From the NCBI GenBank assembly GCA_017651425.1, contig JAGCCZ010000061.1:1-43482 (forward strand): 43,482 nt of DNA. Direction: 5' to 3'. The notes under the pieces are model-generated. The model saw only the letters and a list, made by a program, of their open reading frames with translations. It was not told the origin of the DNA and did not search any database. The translations under genes were made by a program, and so were the position numbers. Positions within the stretch are counted from its first letter, which is position 1. Each line of letters opens with the position of its first letter. Source of the stretch: Bacteroidales bacterium (GTDB lineage: Bacteria > Bacteroidota > Bacteroidia > Bacteroidales > WCHB1-69). This document shows, in pieces, positions 1-8,350 of this stretch.

Positions 1-8
1 AAATAGCA

Positions 9-52
9 ATGGTTATTTCTCTGTTTTTCAGAAAAATAACCATCTTTTTTTT
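9..52 (+). terminator. Rho-independent terminator of an upstream gene
   Basis: Arms ATGGTTATTTCT (9-20) and AGAAAAATAACCAT (30-43) pair with small bulges, and a T-run follows at 45-52. It probably ends a plus-strand gene lying to the left of the window. Confidence 0.75.
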
Positions 53-102
53 AAAGTATGGAAAAGCACAAAAGTCGAGCTTGCAATCTTGCAAAAAAAT
101 GT

Positions 103-139
103 AAAAAAAAAGAGGATGACTACTTTTTAGTCACCCTCT
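103..139 (-). terminator. Rho-independent terminator, minus strand
   Basis: AGAGGATGACT (111-121) pairs with AGTCACCCTCT (129-139) with one mismatch. The A-run at 103-110 becomes a U-tract on the minus strand. It sits downstream of the frameshifted minus-strand ORF at 216-409 and so closes that small transcription unit. Confidence 0.7.
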
Positions 140-215
140 ACAACGCCCCTTTCTCGAAAGTTGGGTTTAGCGGGTTGCATATCAACGCGTTATGAAAACG
201 ACATAGGCGAACCTC

Positions 216-409
216 CTATTTCCCCGTCGTGAAAGTGATTTCCATATTTTTGCCAGCGCTGTGCCCGTCCTTCGTGGGGAACTCGGTGCCCATGACAACG
301 AAAACGTTCATCTCCACACATTCGTCGAAGTGCGCCGGAATAGGGTTCTGGGCGAAGGAAGTTGACACGGAGAGGACGGCGCAAAGGAGAACAGTTAATG
401 TTTCTTCAT
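216..409 (-). pseudogene. Frameshifted small secreted protein
   Basis: Reading left from the ATG at 407-409 gives MKKH followed at once by a stop. One base added near 396-399 restores a 64-residue protein with a typical signal peptide (LTVLLCAVLSVS, then SFAQ) and a short mature part that ends at the TAG at 216-218. No other ATG, GTG or TTG serves the long frame, because the frame upstream is closed. A TAnnTTTG box lies upstream (435-442) and a terminator downstream (103-139), so the unit looks transcribed. It is either a recent one-base deletion or a sequencing or assembly error. I do not recognise the family. Confidence 0.5.
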
Positions 410-434
410 ATCGTCAAGGGGTTGAACTCGGGTG

Positions 435-442
435 CAAAAATA
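435..442 (-). promoter_or_regulatory. Bacteroidota -7 box for the 216-409 ORF
   Basis: On the minus strand this reads TATTTTTG, matching the TAnnTTTG consensus of the Bacteroidota housekeeping sigma factor. It lies 25 bases upstream of the ATG at 409. Confidence 0.5.
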
Positions 443-493
443 GTCATTATATGCATTCAGAGCACTCGAATGGATTGTTGATTCAATTTTTTG

Positions 494-501
494 TATCTTT
501 G
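494..501 (+). promoter_or_regulatory. Bacteroidota -7 box for hicAB
   Basis: TATCTTTG matches TAnnTTTG and lies 29 bases before the hicA ATG. Possible -33 TTG triplets sit at 475-480, though the spacing is shorter than usual. Confidence 0.6.
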
Positions 502-530
502 CAGTGTGAAACATATCAATATAAAAAATC

Positions 531-719
531 ATGAAAACTACAGAGTTGCTGAAAATACTGCTTGATTCGGGATGCACTCTGGTCAGACATGGTGCAAATC
601 ACGATATATGGTATAGTCCAATCACACAAAGACGTTTTCCGATACCACGCCATAATGCAAAAGAAGTGGCTTCGGGAACATTAAAAGATATTGCGAAAAA
701 ATCAGGTGTTGAATTGTAA
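531..719 (+). CDS. hicA: HicA-type mRNA interferase toxin
   Basis: A 62-residue protein with the HicA layout: an N-terminal helix (ELLKILLDSGCTLVR), the catalytic-histidine segment HGANHDIWY, the basic stretch RRFPIPRHNAKEV, then a C-terminal helix (GTLKDIAKKSGVEL). HicA proteins are small dsRBD-fold ribonucleases that cut mRNA and are held inactive by HicB. The partner begins 10 bases downstream, giving the common toxin-first order. A TAnnTTTG box stands 29 bases upstream and no Shine-Dalgarno sequence is visible. Length, motif and context agree. Activity is inferred. Confidence 0.88.
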   Translation: MKTTELLKILLDSGCTLVRHGANHDIWYSPITQRRFPIPRHNAKEVASGTLKDIAKKSGVEL

Positions 720-729
720 TACAAAGAAT

Positions 730-1032
730 ATGAAAACCGAAAAAGTGATAATTGAAGTAAGCGCGGATGGACTCTATTCCGCCTATATGCCTTCTGACGA
801 GTATAACTTCGGGCTTGCCGGATACGGCGATACGGAACAGGAGGCCATAGATGATTTTTATGCGGCTGTTTCGGAAATGAAGGAACTCGAAGAAGCTGAC
901 GGACGGACGTTTCCGGATTTGCAGTTCCAGTTTGAACATGCTGTCGGGTACGCTTTCCCTGAATCAGCTTCTTATTTCGTGGCGGAGGATTCTGAAGGGT
1001 ACAATGAGGATAAAAAGGAAGCCAAGCAATGA
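730..1032 (+). CDS. hicB: HicB-type antitoxin
   Basis: A 100-residue protein with the HicB partial RNase H fold: strands around KVIIEVSADGLYSAYMP, then GYGDTEQEAIDDFYAAV, the usual G-x-T-x-E-A-x helix. I take the ATG at 730, because earlier in-frame starts (from 691) would run back into hicA. HicB neutralises HicA by direct binding. Many HicB proteins also carry a C-terminal helix-turn-helix or ribbon-helix-helix domain for autorepression. None is evident here; the tail is acidic and lysine-rich (EDSEGYNEDKKEAKQ). Confidence 0.85.
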   Translation: MKTEKVIIEVSADGLYSAYMPSDEYNFGLAGYGDTEQEAIDDFYAAVSEMKELEEADGRTFPDLQFQFEHAVGYAFPESASYFVAEDSEGYNEDKKEAKQ

Positions 1033-1101
1033 TGCGTCGGCCAACTTTACTTTTTGAACATATTGATAATTCAAGTTTCACATGTTTGGAAAAACAGATA
1101 T

Positions 1102-1581
1102 ATGAAAAGAACGCCATTCATTTGTATGGTGATACTCGGCATCATCGCCTTGAGTGCCTGCAAGCCCGGAAACGTGAAACCCGACTTCGAGAAACAAATT
1201 GTCGGCAAATGGGAGGTGAAGACCTATTATTACTGGTATCACGATCTCACCGACGAAATTTGGTCCTCTGAAGAGTCGTACACCTTGCCCGACGCCAACT
1301 ATATCGGCTATGACTCCATCGAGTTCAATGCCGACAAAACCTCCCGGTGGCATAGAAGTGACCTTTATGTCCAACAAGGAATGTATGACGACCCGTACGC
1401 AACATTCAACTGGCAAATTGTCGATGACACGTTGATTATCGCTTCCGAGTCGAAATATGCGATAAAAGAACTCGACAAAAACAATCTTGTCATCGAGGAA
1501 TATACTAACAACGGAGGCGAACAGTATGGTCATCACCATTGGGAGCAAATACACCGCTACACCCTCAAGCGCGCCCAATAG
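1102..1581 (+). CDS. Lipocalin-like lipoprotein
   Basis: A 159-residue protein with a lipoprotein signal: a basic start (MKR), a hydrophobic core (FICMVILGII) and lipobox LSAC with Cys20. The ATG at 1102 is chosen because it places the signal peptide correctly; a start at 1054 would add 16 non-signal residues. The mature part begins with IVGKWEVKTYYYW, the opening strand pattern of small Bacteroidota lipocalin-like domains, followed by alternating beta strands such as FNWQIVDDTLIIAS. No partner or ligand is indicated. It is probably membrane-anchored in the periplasm or on the surface. It ends 31 bases from the convergent thiH. Confidence 0.7.
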   Translation: MKRTPFICMVILGIIALSACKPGNVKPDFEKQIVGKWEVKTYYYWYHDLTDEIWSSEESYTLPDANYIGYDSIEFNADKTSRWHRSDLYVQQGMYDDPYATFNWQIVDDTLIIASESKYAIKELDKNNLVIEEYTNNGGEQYGHHHWEQIHRYTLKRAQ

Positions 1582-1612
1582 CTGATTCAAACATCTACAA
1601 GCGAGCAGATAT

Positions 1613-2740
1613 CTATTTTCCTATCAAGTCGAACGACGCATCCCAATCTTTCCACACCGGTTCCACCCCCATTTTCCTCAGGGCGGCCTCTACATCCGCG
1701 GCGGCACGTTCGTCGGTGACGTGGAACTGCTCCAACTGCTGGGGATAGCTGTAATAACCGCCGGGGTCGGTCTTGCTGCCGGCGCTCATCGTGGTAACCC
1801 CGAGACCCGCCATATTGTCGCGGATATAGGCTGGCTCACGGGTGGAGAAGGAGATGTCCACGTCGTGGTCGAAGATGCGCATCGCGAAGGTCAGTTGCGC
1901 CAGCTCTTTGTCGGTCATCACCACATTAGGCTGGAAACCGCCGTTCTCGGAGGGGCACATCCTCGGGAAGTTGACGCTGTACTTGGTGCGCCAGTAGTGC
2001 TTCTGGAGATAGCGCAGATGATAGGCCAGCATCGTGAGGTCAGTGCGCCACTCCTTTTCGAGGCCGATGAGCACGCCCATCCCGATGGAATGGACACCCG
2101 CCTGCCCCATCCGGTCGAAGCCGTTCACGCGCCACTCGAAATCAGCCTTCATTCCACGCGGATGGTAGATGTTGTAATTGGCCTTGTGGTATGTCTCCTG
2201 GAAACAGATCACGCCGTTCAGCCCGTGCTCGGTCAACGCCTTGTACTCTTCAGCCTTGAGCGGCATCACTTCAATTTTGAGGTTGCTGAAATAAGGCTTG
2301 GCAATGTCAAGGGCCTTGGCGATGTAGTCCACGCCGGCCTTGGCGGGGTTCTCGCCCGTCACCAGCAGCAGGTTCTCAAACGGCCCCAGCTTCTTGATGG
2401 CCTTGTACTCGTTCTCCATCTCCTCAAACGTGAGGATGGTGCGCTTCATCGGGTTGCTGACGTGGAAGCCGCAATAGACGCAGGAGTTGGTACAGGAGTT
2501 GGTGAGGTAGAGCGGTATGAACAAGGAGATGGTTTTGCCAAAACGCTCCTCGGTATATTTCTTGCTCAGGCGGGCCATCGGCTCCAGGAAGGGCGCGGCC
2601 GCCGGGGAGATGAGGGCCATAAAGTCATCCACGTCGCAGTGTTCCTTGCCCAAGGCGCGCTGCACGTCGGCTTCTGTTTTAGAGAGGATGGCCTCGGAGG
2701 TCTCTTCCCAGGAGATTTTCTCTAATTCTTCTGAAAACAT
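1613..2740 (-). CDS. thiH: 2-iminoacetate synthase ThiH (radical SAM)
   Basis: A 375-residue protein matching ThiH over its whole length. It cleaves tyrosine to dehydroglycine (2-iminoacetate) and p-cresol, supplying the glycine-derived part of the thiazole in anaerobic thiamin synthesis. The radical SAM cluster motif CxxxCxxC is C83, C87 and C90 in NSCTNSCVYCGF. FPRMCPSENGGF and the C-terminal PGGYYSYPQQLEQF region are also typical of ThiH. It is last in the thi operon, 6 bases after thiC. In many Bacteroides-type operons thiF follows; here the next gene is convergent and thiF is absent. An oxygen-sensitive ThiH rather than ThiO fits an anaerobe. Confidence 0.95.
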   Translation of the reverse strand: MFSEELEKISWEETSEAILSKTEADVQRALGKEHCDVDDFMALISPAAAPFLEPMARLSKKYTEERFGKTISLFIPLYLTNSCTNSCVYCGFHVSNPMKRTILTFEEMENEYKAIKKLGPFENLLLVTGENPAKAGVDYIAKALDIAKPYFSNLKIEVMPLKAEEYKALTEHGLNGVICFQETYHKANYNIYHPRGMKADFEWRVNGFDRMGQAGVHSIGMGVLIGLEKEWRTDLTMLAYHLRYLQKHYWRTKYSVNFPRMCPSENGGFQPNVVMTDKELAQLTFAMRIFDHDVDISFSTREPAYIRDNMAGLGVTTMSAGSKTDPGGYYSYPQQLEQFHVTDERAAADVEAALRKMGVEPVWKDWDASFDLIGK

Positions 2741-2746
2741 GATGTC

Positions 2747-4476
<1,730 letters not shown>

Positions 4477-4500
4477 ATGGGTGGTTGTCATATGTGTGTT

Positions 4501-5274
4501 TTATGACAGAAATGCTGTGAGGGGCGAGCTGGCTTCGGCTTCAAAACTGTTGCTGACGGCGCCAAGACCGGCTTCGAAGGCGCGGCGACCGGCGATGACG
4601 GCCTCCTTGAAGGCAATGGCCATCTCCACGGGGTTGCCGGCCACGGCGATGGCTGTGTTCACTAAGCAGGCGTCCGCGCCCATCTCCATCGCTTCGGCGG
4701 CATGGCTCGGGGCACCGATGCCGGCATCCACGACCACGGGTACGGTGGCCTGCTCGATGATGATACGCAGGAAATCACGGGTCTGCAGGCCCTTGTTGGT
4801 GCCGATAGGTGCGCCCAAAGGCATTACGGCGGCGGCACCGGCCTCCTCAAGATGCTTGCAGAGGGTGGGGTCGGCCTGGCAGTAGGGCAACACTATGAAG
4901 CCCATTTTCGCCAACTCTTCCGTGGCTTTCAACGTCTCCACGGAGTCGGGGAGCAGATAACGGGGGTCGGGATGGATCTCCAGCTTGAGCCAGTTGGTGC
5001 CGAAGGCCTCACGGGCCATCTGGGCGGCAAAGATTGCCTCCTCGGCGTTGCGCACCCCAGAGGTATTGGGCAGCAGTTGGATATTCGGATGGACGATGTG
5101 CTTCAGCATATCGTCCTCCTGGTCGCCCAGTTCGATGCGCTTCATCGCCACCGTCACCATCTCGGTGCCGGAAGCCACGATGGATTGCTCCATCAACTCG
5201 TTGGACATAAACTTGCCCGTGCCCAAAAAAAGGCGGGATTCAAATTCGCGTCCTGCAATAATCAGTTTTTTCAT
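4501..5274 (-). CDS. thiG: Thiazole synthase ThiG
   Basis: A 257-residue TIM-barrel enzyme that joins deoxyxylulose phosphate, dehydroglycine and sulfur from ThiS thiocarboxylate into the thiazole phosphate. The start ([20 protein letters not shown]) is typical of ThiG. Lys97 in NWLKLEI matches the Schiff-base lysine. The phosphate-binding loops [21 protein letters not shown] and LVNTAIA are intact. The order thiE-thiG-thiC is the usual Bacteroidota arrangement. The other half of the complex, ThiH, is at the operon's far end. Confidence 0.97.
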   Translation of the reverse strand: MKKLIIAGREFESRLFLGTGKFMSNELMEQSIVASGTEMVTVAMKRIELGDQEDDMLKHIVHPNIQLLPNTSGVRNAEEAIFAAQMAREAFGTNWLKLEIHPDPRYLLPDSVETLKATEELAKMGFIVLPYCQADPTLCKHLEEAGAAAVMPLGAPIGTNKGLQTRDFLRIIIEQATVPVVVDAGIGAPSHAAEAMEMGADACLVNTAIAVAGNPVEMAIAFKEAVIAGRRAFEAGLGAVSNSFEAEASSPLTAFLS

Positions 5275-5316
5275 ATTCTGTGGTTTTTAATCTTTCTTTC
5301 AATAAAAAAATAACAT

Positions 5317-5958
5317 CTACCTCATCGCCGACACCACCTGTCTCATCATCGCCACCGGATCGGGGGCGTTGAGGATGACGCCGGAGAGGGCAATGCCCGT
5401 GACGCCAGTGCCCAGTATTTCGTGAATGTCGGGCAATGTGATGCCGCCGATGGCCACGATGGGCAAGTCGATGCCGTTTTGCTGCATTTGGGTTACAATG
5501 GCGCGGTAGCCGTCGAGGCCGAGAATGGGGCTGAGATTCTTTTTGGTGTCGGTATAGCGGAACGGGCCGCAGCCGATGTAGTCGGCACCCGCCTGGTGGA
5601 GACGCTGCACATCCTCGAAGGTGTTGGCGGTTCCCCCAATGATGAAGTCCGGGCCTAAAATCCGGCGCGCTTCATCCACGGGCATGTCGTTCTTGCCGAG
5701 GTGGACGCCGTCGGCATGGAGTTTGCGCACAAGCTCCACATGATCGTCAATGAGGAAAACGGCATTGTGCTGGCGACAAAGGGGTTGCAGCTCTCGCGCC
5801 ACATCCTCAACCTCGTCGGGCGTGGCTTCCTTCATGCGCAACTGCACCCAACGGCAGCCGCCAAGCAAGGCGAGAGATGCGCCCTCTAAATAGGAGTGGC
5901 GTTCGTTGGTGTGGGTGATGAACTGCACCCTCACGCGGTTGTCCAGGGACTTCTTCAT
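5317..5958 (-). CDS. thiE: Thiamine phosphate synthase ThiE
   Basis: A 213-residue TIM-barrel enzyme that couples HMP pyrophosphate to thiazole phosphate, giving thiamin monophosphate. Motifs seen: VQLRMK, LIDDHVELVRKLHADGVHLG (pyrophosphate and magnesium binding), GGTANTFEDV, and GCGPFRYTDTKK. I prefer the ATG at 5958, which lies 4 bases beyond the thiS stop. A TTG at 5994 in the same frame would overlap thiS by about 30 bases and add 12 residues unlike ThiE. Confidence 0.95.
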   Translation of the reverse strand: MKKSLDNRVRVQFITHTNERHSYLEGASLALLGGCRWVQLRMKEATPDEVEDVARELQPLCRQHNAVFLIDDHVELVRKLHADGVHLGKNDMPVDEARRILGPDFIIGGTANTFEDVQRLHQAGADYIGCGPFRYTDTKKNLSPILGLDGYRAIVTQMQQNGIDLPIVAIGGITLPDIHEILGTGVTGIALSGVILNAPDPVAMMRQVVSAMR

Positions 5959-5962
5959 GGCA

Positions 5963-6160
5963 TCAACCTCCACAGACGGCCTTGATGACGACAATGTGAG
6001 TACTCTCGGTCAGAAGAAAGGCATCCCAGTCGGTGCGGGGCACCAGTTTGTTGTCCACCGCCACGGCAATGCCCTTTTCGGGGAGGGAGAGATCCGAGGA
6101 CAACTGCCGGAGCGTCTGTGCCTCCGTGAATATTTCCTTGTTGTTGAAGAATAGCTTCAT
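5963..6160 (-). CDS. thiS: Sulfur carrier protein ThiS
   Basis: A 65-residue ubiquitin-fold protein. It ends in the required diglycine (IVVIKAVCGG), which is adenylated and thiocarboxylated to deliver sulfur to ThiG. The core IAVAVDNKLVPRTDWDAFLL matches ThiS. It is the first gene after the TPP riboswitch. The adenylating enzyme ThiF is not in this window, so the activating protein must be encoded elsewhere, for example as a MoeB/ThiF homologue. Confidence 0.95.
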   Translation of the reverse strand: MKLFFNNKEIFTEAQTLRQLSSDLSLPEKGIAVAVDNKLVPRTDWDAFLLTESTHIVVIKAVCGG

Positions 6161-6163
6161 CGT

Positions 6164-6187
6164 CTTTGTTTTTTAATAAATACAAAG
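6164..6187 (-). promoter_or_regulatory. Small hairpin just before the thiS start
   Basis: On the minus strand CTTTGT and ACAAAG form a six-pair stem that ends 3 bases before the thiS ATG. It could be the translational switch of the TPP riboswitch expression platform. This is an inference from position only. Confidence 0.35.
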
Positions 6188-6221
6188 AGTGCCAACAAGA
6201 TACTGAAAAACAGCGAAGATC

Positions 6222-6293
6222 CTACATCCCTACGGCAGTACTAACTGCATCAGGTTCAACGGGTCTAATCTCAGCCCTAAGGGCACCCCTTTC
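6222..6293 (-). promoter_or_regulatory. TPP riboswitch (THI element)
   Basis: On the minus strand the conserved THI-box blocks occur in order: GGGGTGCC, GGCTGAGA, ACCCGTTGAACCTGAT, then GCCGTAGGGA. They bind thiamin pyrophosphate and shut the operon down when the vitamin is plentiful. It lies between the promoter at 6304-6311 and thiS, about 60 bases before the start codon. I see no clear intrinsic terminator in that stretch, so control is probably at translation initiation. Confidence 0.95.
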
Positions 6294-6303
6294 AAATCGG
6301 GTG

Positions 6304-6311
6304 CAAAGATA
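6304..6311 (-). promoter_or_regulatory. Bacteroidota -7 box for the thi operon
   Basis: The minus strand reads TATCTTTG, a TAnnTTTG match, ending about 10 bases before the riboswitch aptamer. It overlaps the divergent promoter region of the gene at 6356. Confidence 0.65.
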
Positions 6312-6324
6312 AGATTTTTTTGTG

Positions 6325-6332
6325 TAATTTTG
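6325..6332 (+). promoter_or_regulatory. Bacteroidota -7 box for the 6356 gene
   Basis: TAATTTTG matches TAnnTTTG and lies 23 bases before the ATG at 6356. It is back to back with the thi promoter. Confidence 0.6.
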
Positions 6333-6355
6333 CAGCCTTAAAAAATAATGAGAGT

Positions 6356-6976
6356 ATGTACCTGAACAAAGAACTATTCACTGACTTCCTGAATGTCAAG
6401 GAAATTCTTTGGACAGGCATCAATTTTGCCAAGGCTCATTTCACCCGAAAGGGATTCGACTTCACGCAGGAGGTCTTGCAACGTTATTTTCAGGAATGGA
6501 ATGCCTTGATTATCAATGACCAGAAGAAGTATGATGTCCGCATGAGCTTCCGTAAGCCCGTGATGGCATACAATCTTGCATTGGTGACCAAAACCAACAA
6601 GGGGTTGAAGGCATCGCACATGATCAAACAATATATTGACATCAAGGATGTGTTGTCTGATGAACAAGTGTGTGAATATATGACCACGCTCGACTTGCCA
6701 GACACACATCGATATGCGTTGATGTTTCTGGTGGAGTCTTTCGATGATGCCACCAAGATGGCATCGGTCTGGGTGGTGATTGCGAGGACTGCAGATGGCA
6801 GCGTCGCACTGTGCGAGAAGTTTCTCAAGACACCAGGCGGCTTCGGTACCCGCAACTATTGGGCCCGTTCGTTCTATAATCTATTGTATGACGTCAAGAC
6901 ATACGCCTTCCTTCGGTGGGAGAACATGGTGCAACGCCAGGATGATGAACCCGCTGTGGAGGAGCCTTTACAATAA
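6356..6976 (+). CDS. Conserved-looking protein of unknown function
   Basis: A 206-residue soluble protein with no signal peptide, membrane segment or motif I recognise. The ATG at 6356 (MYLNKELFTDFL) is used because the -7 box at 6325-6332 makes the earlier start at 6320 untranscribed. The middle is mixed alpha/beta (for example HRYALMFLVESFDDATKMASVWVVIA). The C-terminus is acidic (DDEPAVEEPLQ). It lies 18 bases before the phosphohexomutase and faces the thi operon, so it may share the hexomutase-metH transcript. Function is not inferable from sequence alone. Confidence 0.75.
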   Translation: MYLNKELFTDFLNVKEILWTGINFAKAHFTRKGFDFTQEVLQRYFQEWNALIINDQKKYDVRMSFRKPVMAYNLALVTKTNKGLKASHMIKQYIDIKDVLSDEQVCEYMTTLDLPDTHRYALMFLVESFDDATKMASVWVVIARTADGSVALCEKFLKTPGGFGTRNYWARSFYNLLYDVKTYAFLRWENMVQRQDDEPAVEEPLQ

Positions 6977-6994
6977 ACCAACTATAGCAATAAT

Positions 6995-8344
6995 ATGGGT
7001 GCATTTAAAGCTTACGATTTCCGAGGTGCGTTCGGAAAAGATTTTGACACAGATACGGTCTATAAATTCGGTTTCTTTCTGCCTGCCCTCTTGAAGGCCG
7101 ACAAGGTCTTGGTGGGGCGCGACATGCGTGTCTCCACGCCTCAGATGTTTGAGGCGCTTGCAAAGGGCATCACGGATGCGGGTGCCGATGTCTATGATAT
7201 GGGCTTGACCACCACCCCGATGGTCTATTATTTCACTGCCCGGCATGGCTTTGACGCCTCGGTGATGATCACCGCCTCGCATAACCCGAAGGATCACAAT
7301 GGATTGAAAGTTTCTCGCACCAACGCCCTGCCTGTCGGTTATGACACGGGTTTGGGCGAACTGGAACGCTGCATCCGGGAGGAAAAAGTGGTGCCTGCTG
7401 CGAAAAAGGGCCGTATTATCGCCCATGATGTGAAAGCGGAATATCTCGAATTCCAGTCGCGCTACCACAGTGACCTCTCCAACCTCCGCATTGTGATGGA
7501 TTGCAGTCATGGCATGGCTTCCATCCTTGTGAAGGAGATATTCGGCACCGCACCGACCTACCTTTTCGATACCCTCGACGGCACTTTCCCCAATCACGAA
7601 GCCAACCCTTTGGAACCCAAAAACGTGGTGGCCCTTCAAGAGAAGGTACGCGAGACAAAGGCCGACATAGGCGTCATCTTCGACGGCGACGCCGACCGCG
7701 TCATGTTTGTCGATGAGAATGGCGACTTTATCCCGCCCGACCTGATGATTGCCCTGCTGGGACACTATTTTATCGAGGAGAAACACTATCCCGGCAAGGT
7801 TTTGCAAGACATCCGCACCTCCAAGTCCGTGGCGGAATACATCGAGAAGATGGGTGGAGAGATGGAGATCTGGCGTGTGGGACGCGCCTATGCAGCCCTC
7901 AAACTCCGTGAAATCGACGGGGCCTTCGGTGGCGAATTCGCCGGGCACTACTATTTCCGCGACTTCTTCTATTCCGACTCTGCCATGATTGCATCCCAAG
8001 TGCTGCTCCATGTGTTCAGCCGGATGAAGGAGAAGGGCCTGACCGTTTCGCAGGTGATTGGCAACGTCAAGCAATATGCCAATTCGGGCGAAATCAACTT
8101 TACCATTCAGAAGAAGAAAGAGGCTATGGAAGCCGTGAAGGACTTTTTCTGCAATAAGGAAAAGCCCATTCGCTTCATGGATTTCGACGGCTATCGTGTG
8201 GAGTTCCCCGATTGGTGGTTCAACATCCGCCCGTCGAACACGGAACCCTACCTGCGGCTGCTGTTGGAGGCCCGCACGCAAGCGATGCTGGACGAGAAAT
8301 TGGCTACTATCCGGAATATTTTAAGAGATTACCAGGAAAAATAA
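6995..8344 (+). CDS. Phosphomannomutase / phosphoglucomutase
   Basis: A 449-residue alpha-D-phosphohexomutase with all four domains. The active serine loop is TASHNP (Ser95). The metal loop is DGDADR (D230, D232, D234). Sugar recognition is GEFAGHYYF. The C-terminal phosphate-binding loop is RPSNTEPYLRL. It interconverts hexose 6- and 1-phosphates for nucleotide-sugar synthesis in the cytoplasm. The GEFAGH and RPSNTEP loops favour the PMM/PGM group over glucosamine mutase, but mannose versus glucose preference cannot be decided here. metH starts 6 bases after its stop. Confidence 0.93.
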   Translation: MGAFKAYDFRGAFGKDFDTDTVYKFGFFLPALLKADKVLVGRDMRVSTPQMFEALAKGITDAGADVYDMGLTTTPMVYYFTARHGFDASVMITASHNPKDHNGLKVSRTNALPVGYDTGLGELERCIREEKVVPAAKKGRIIAHDVKAEYLEFQSRYHSDLSNLRIVMDCSHGMASILVKEIFGTAPTYLFDTLDGTFPNHEANPLEPKNVVALQEKVRETKADIGVIFDGDADRVMFVDENGDFIPPDLMIALLGHYFIEEKHYPGKVLQDIRTSKSVAEYIEKMGGEMEIWRVGRAYAALKLREIDGAFGGEFAGHYYFRDFFYSDSAMIASQVLLHVFSRMKEKGLTVSQVIGNVKQYANSGEINFTIQKKKEAMEAVKDFFCNKEKPIRFMDFDGYRVEFPDWWFNIRPSNTEPYLRLLLEARTQAMLDEKLATIRNILRDYQEK

Positions 8345-8350
8345 CATATA

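Noticed and set aside
229..534. A 101-codon plus-strand frame near the left end
   Set aside because: It lies opposite the frameshifted secreted ORF and runs through the hicA promoter; no promoter of its own.
1721..2725. A 334-codon plus-strand frame
   Set aside because: It is the antisense of thiH; composition is typical of a shadow and there is no start signal.
5959..5994. TTG start extending thiE by 12 codons
   Set aside because: It would overlap thiS by about 30 bases and adds residues unlike ThiE; the ATG at 5958 is better.
6968..8281. A 437-codon minus-strand frame
   Set aside because: It is opposite the phosphohexomutase with all catalytic loops intact; a shadow.
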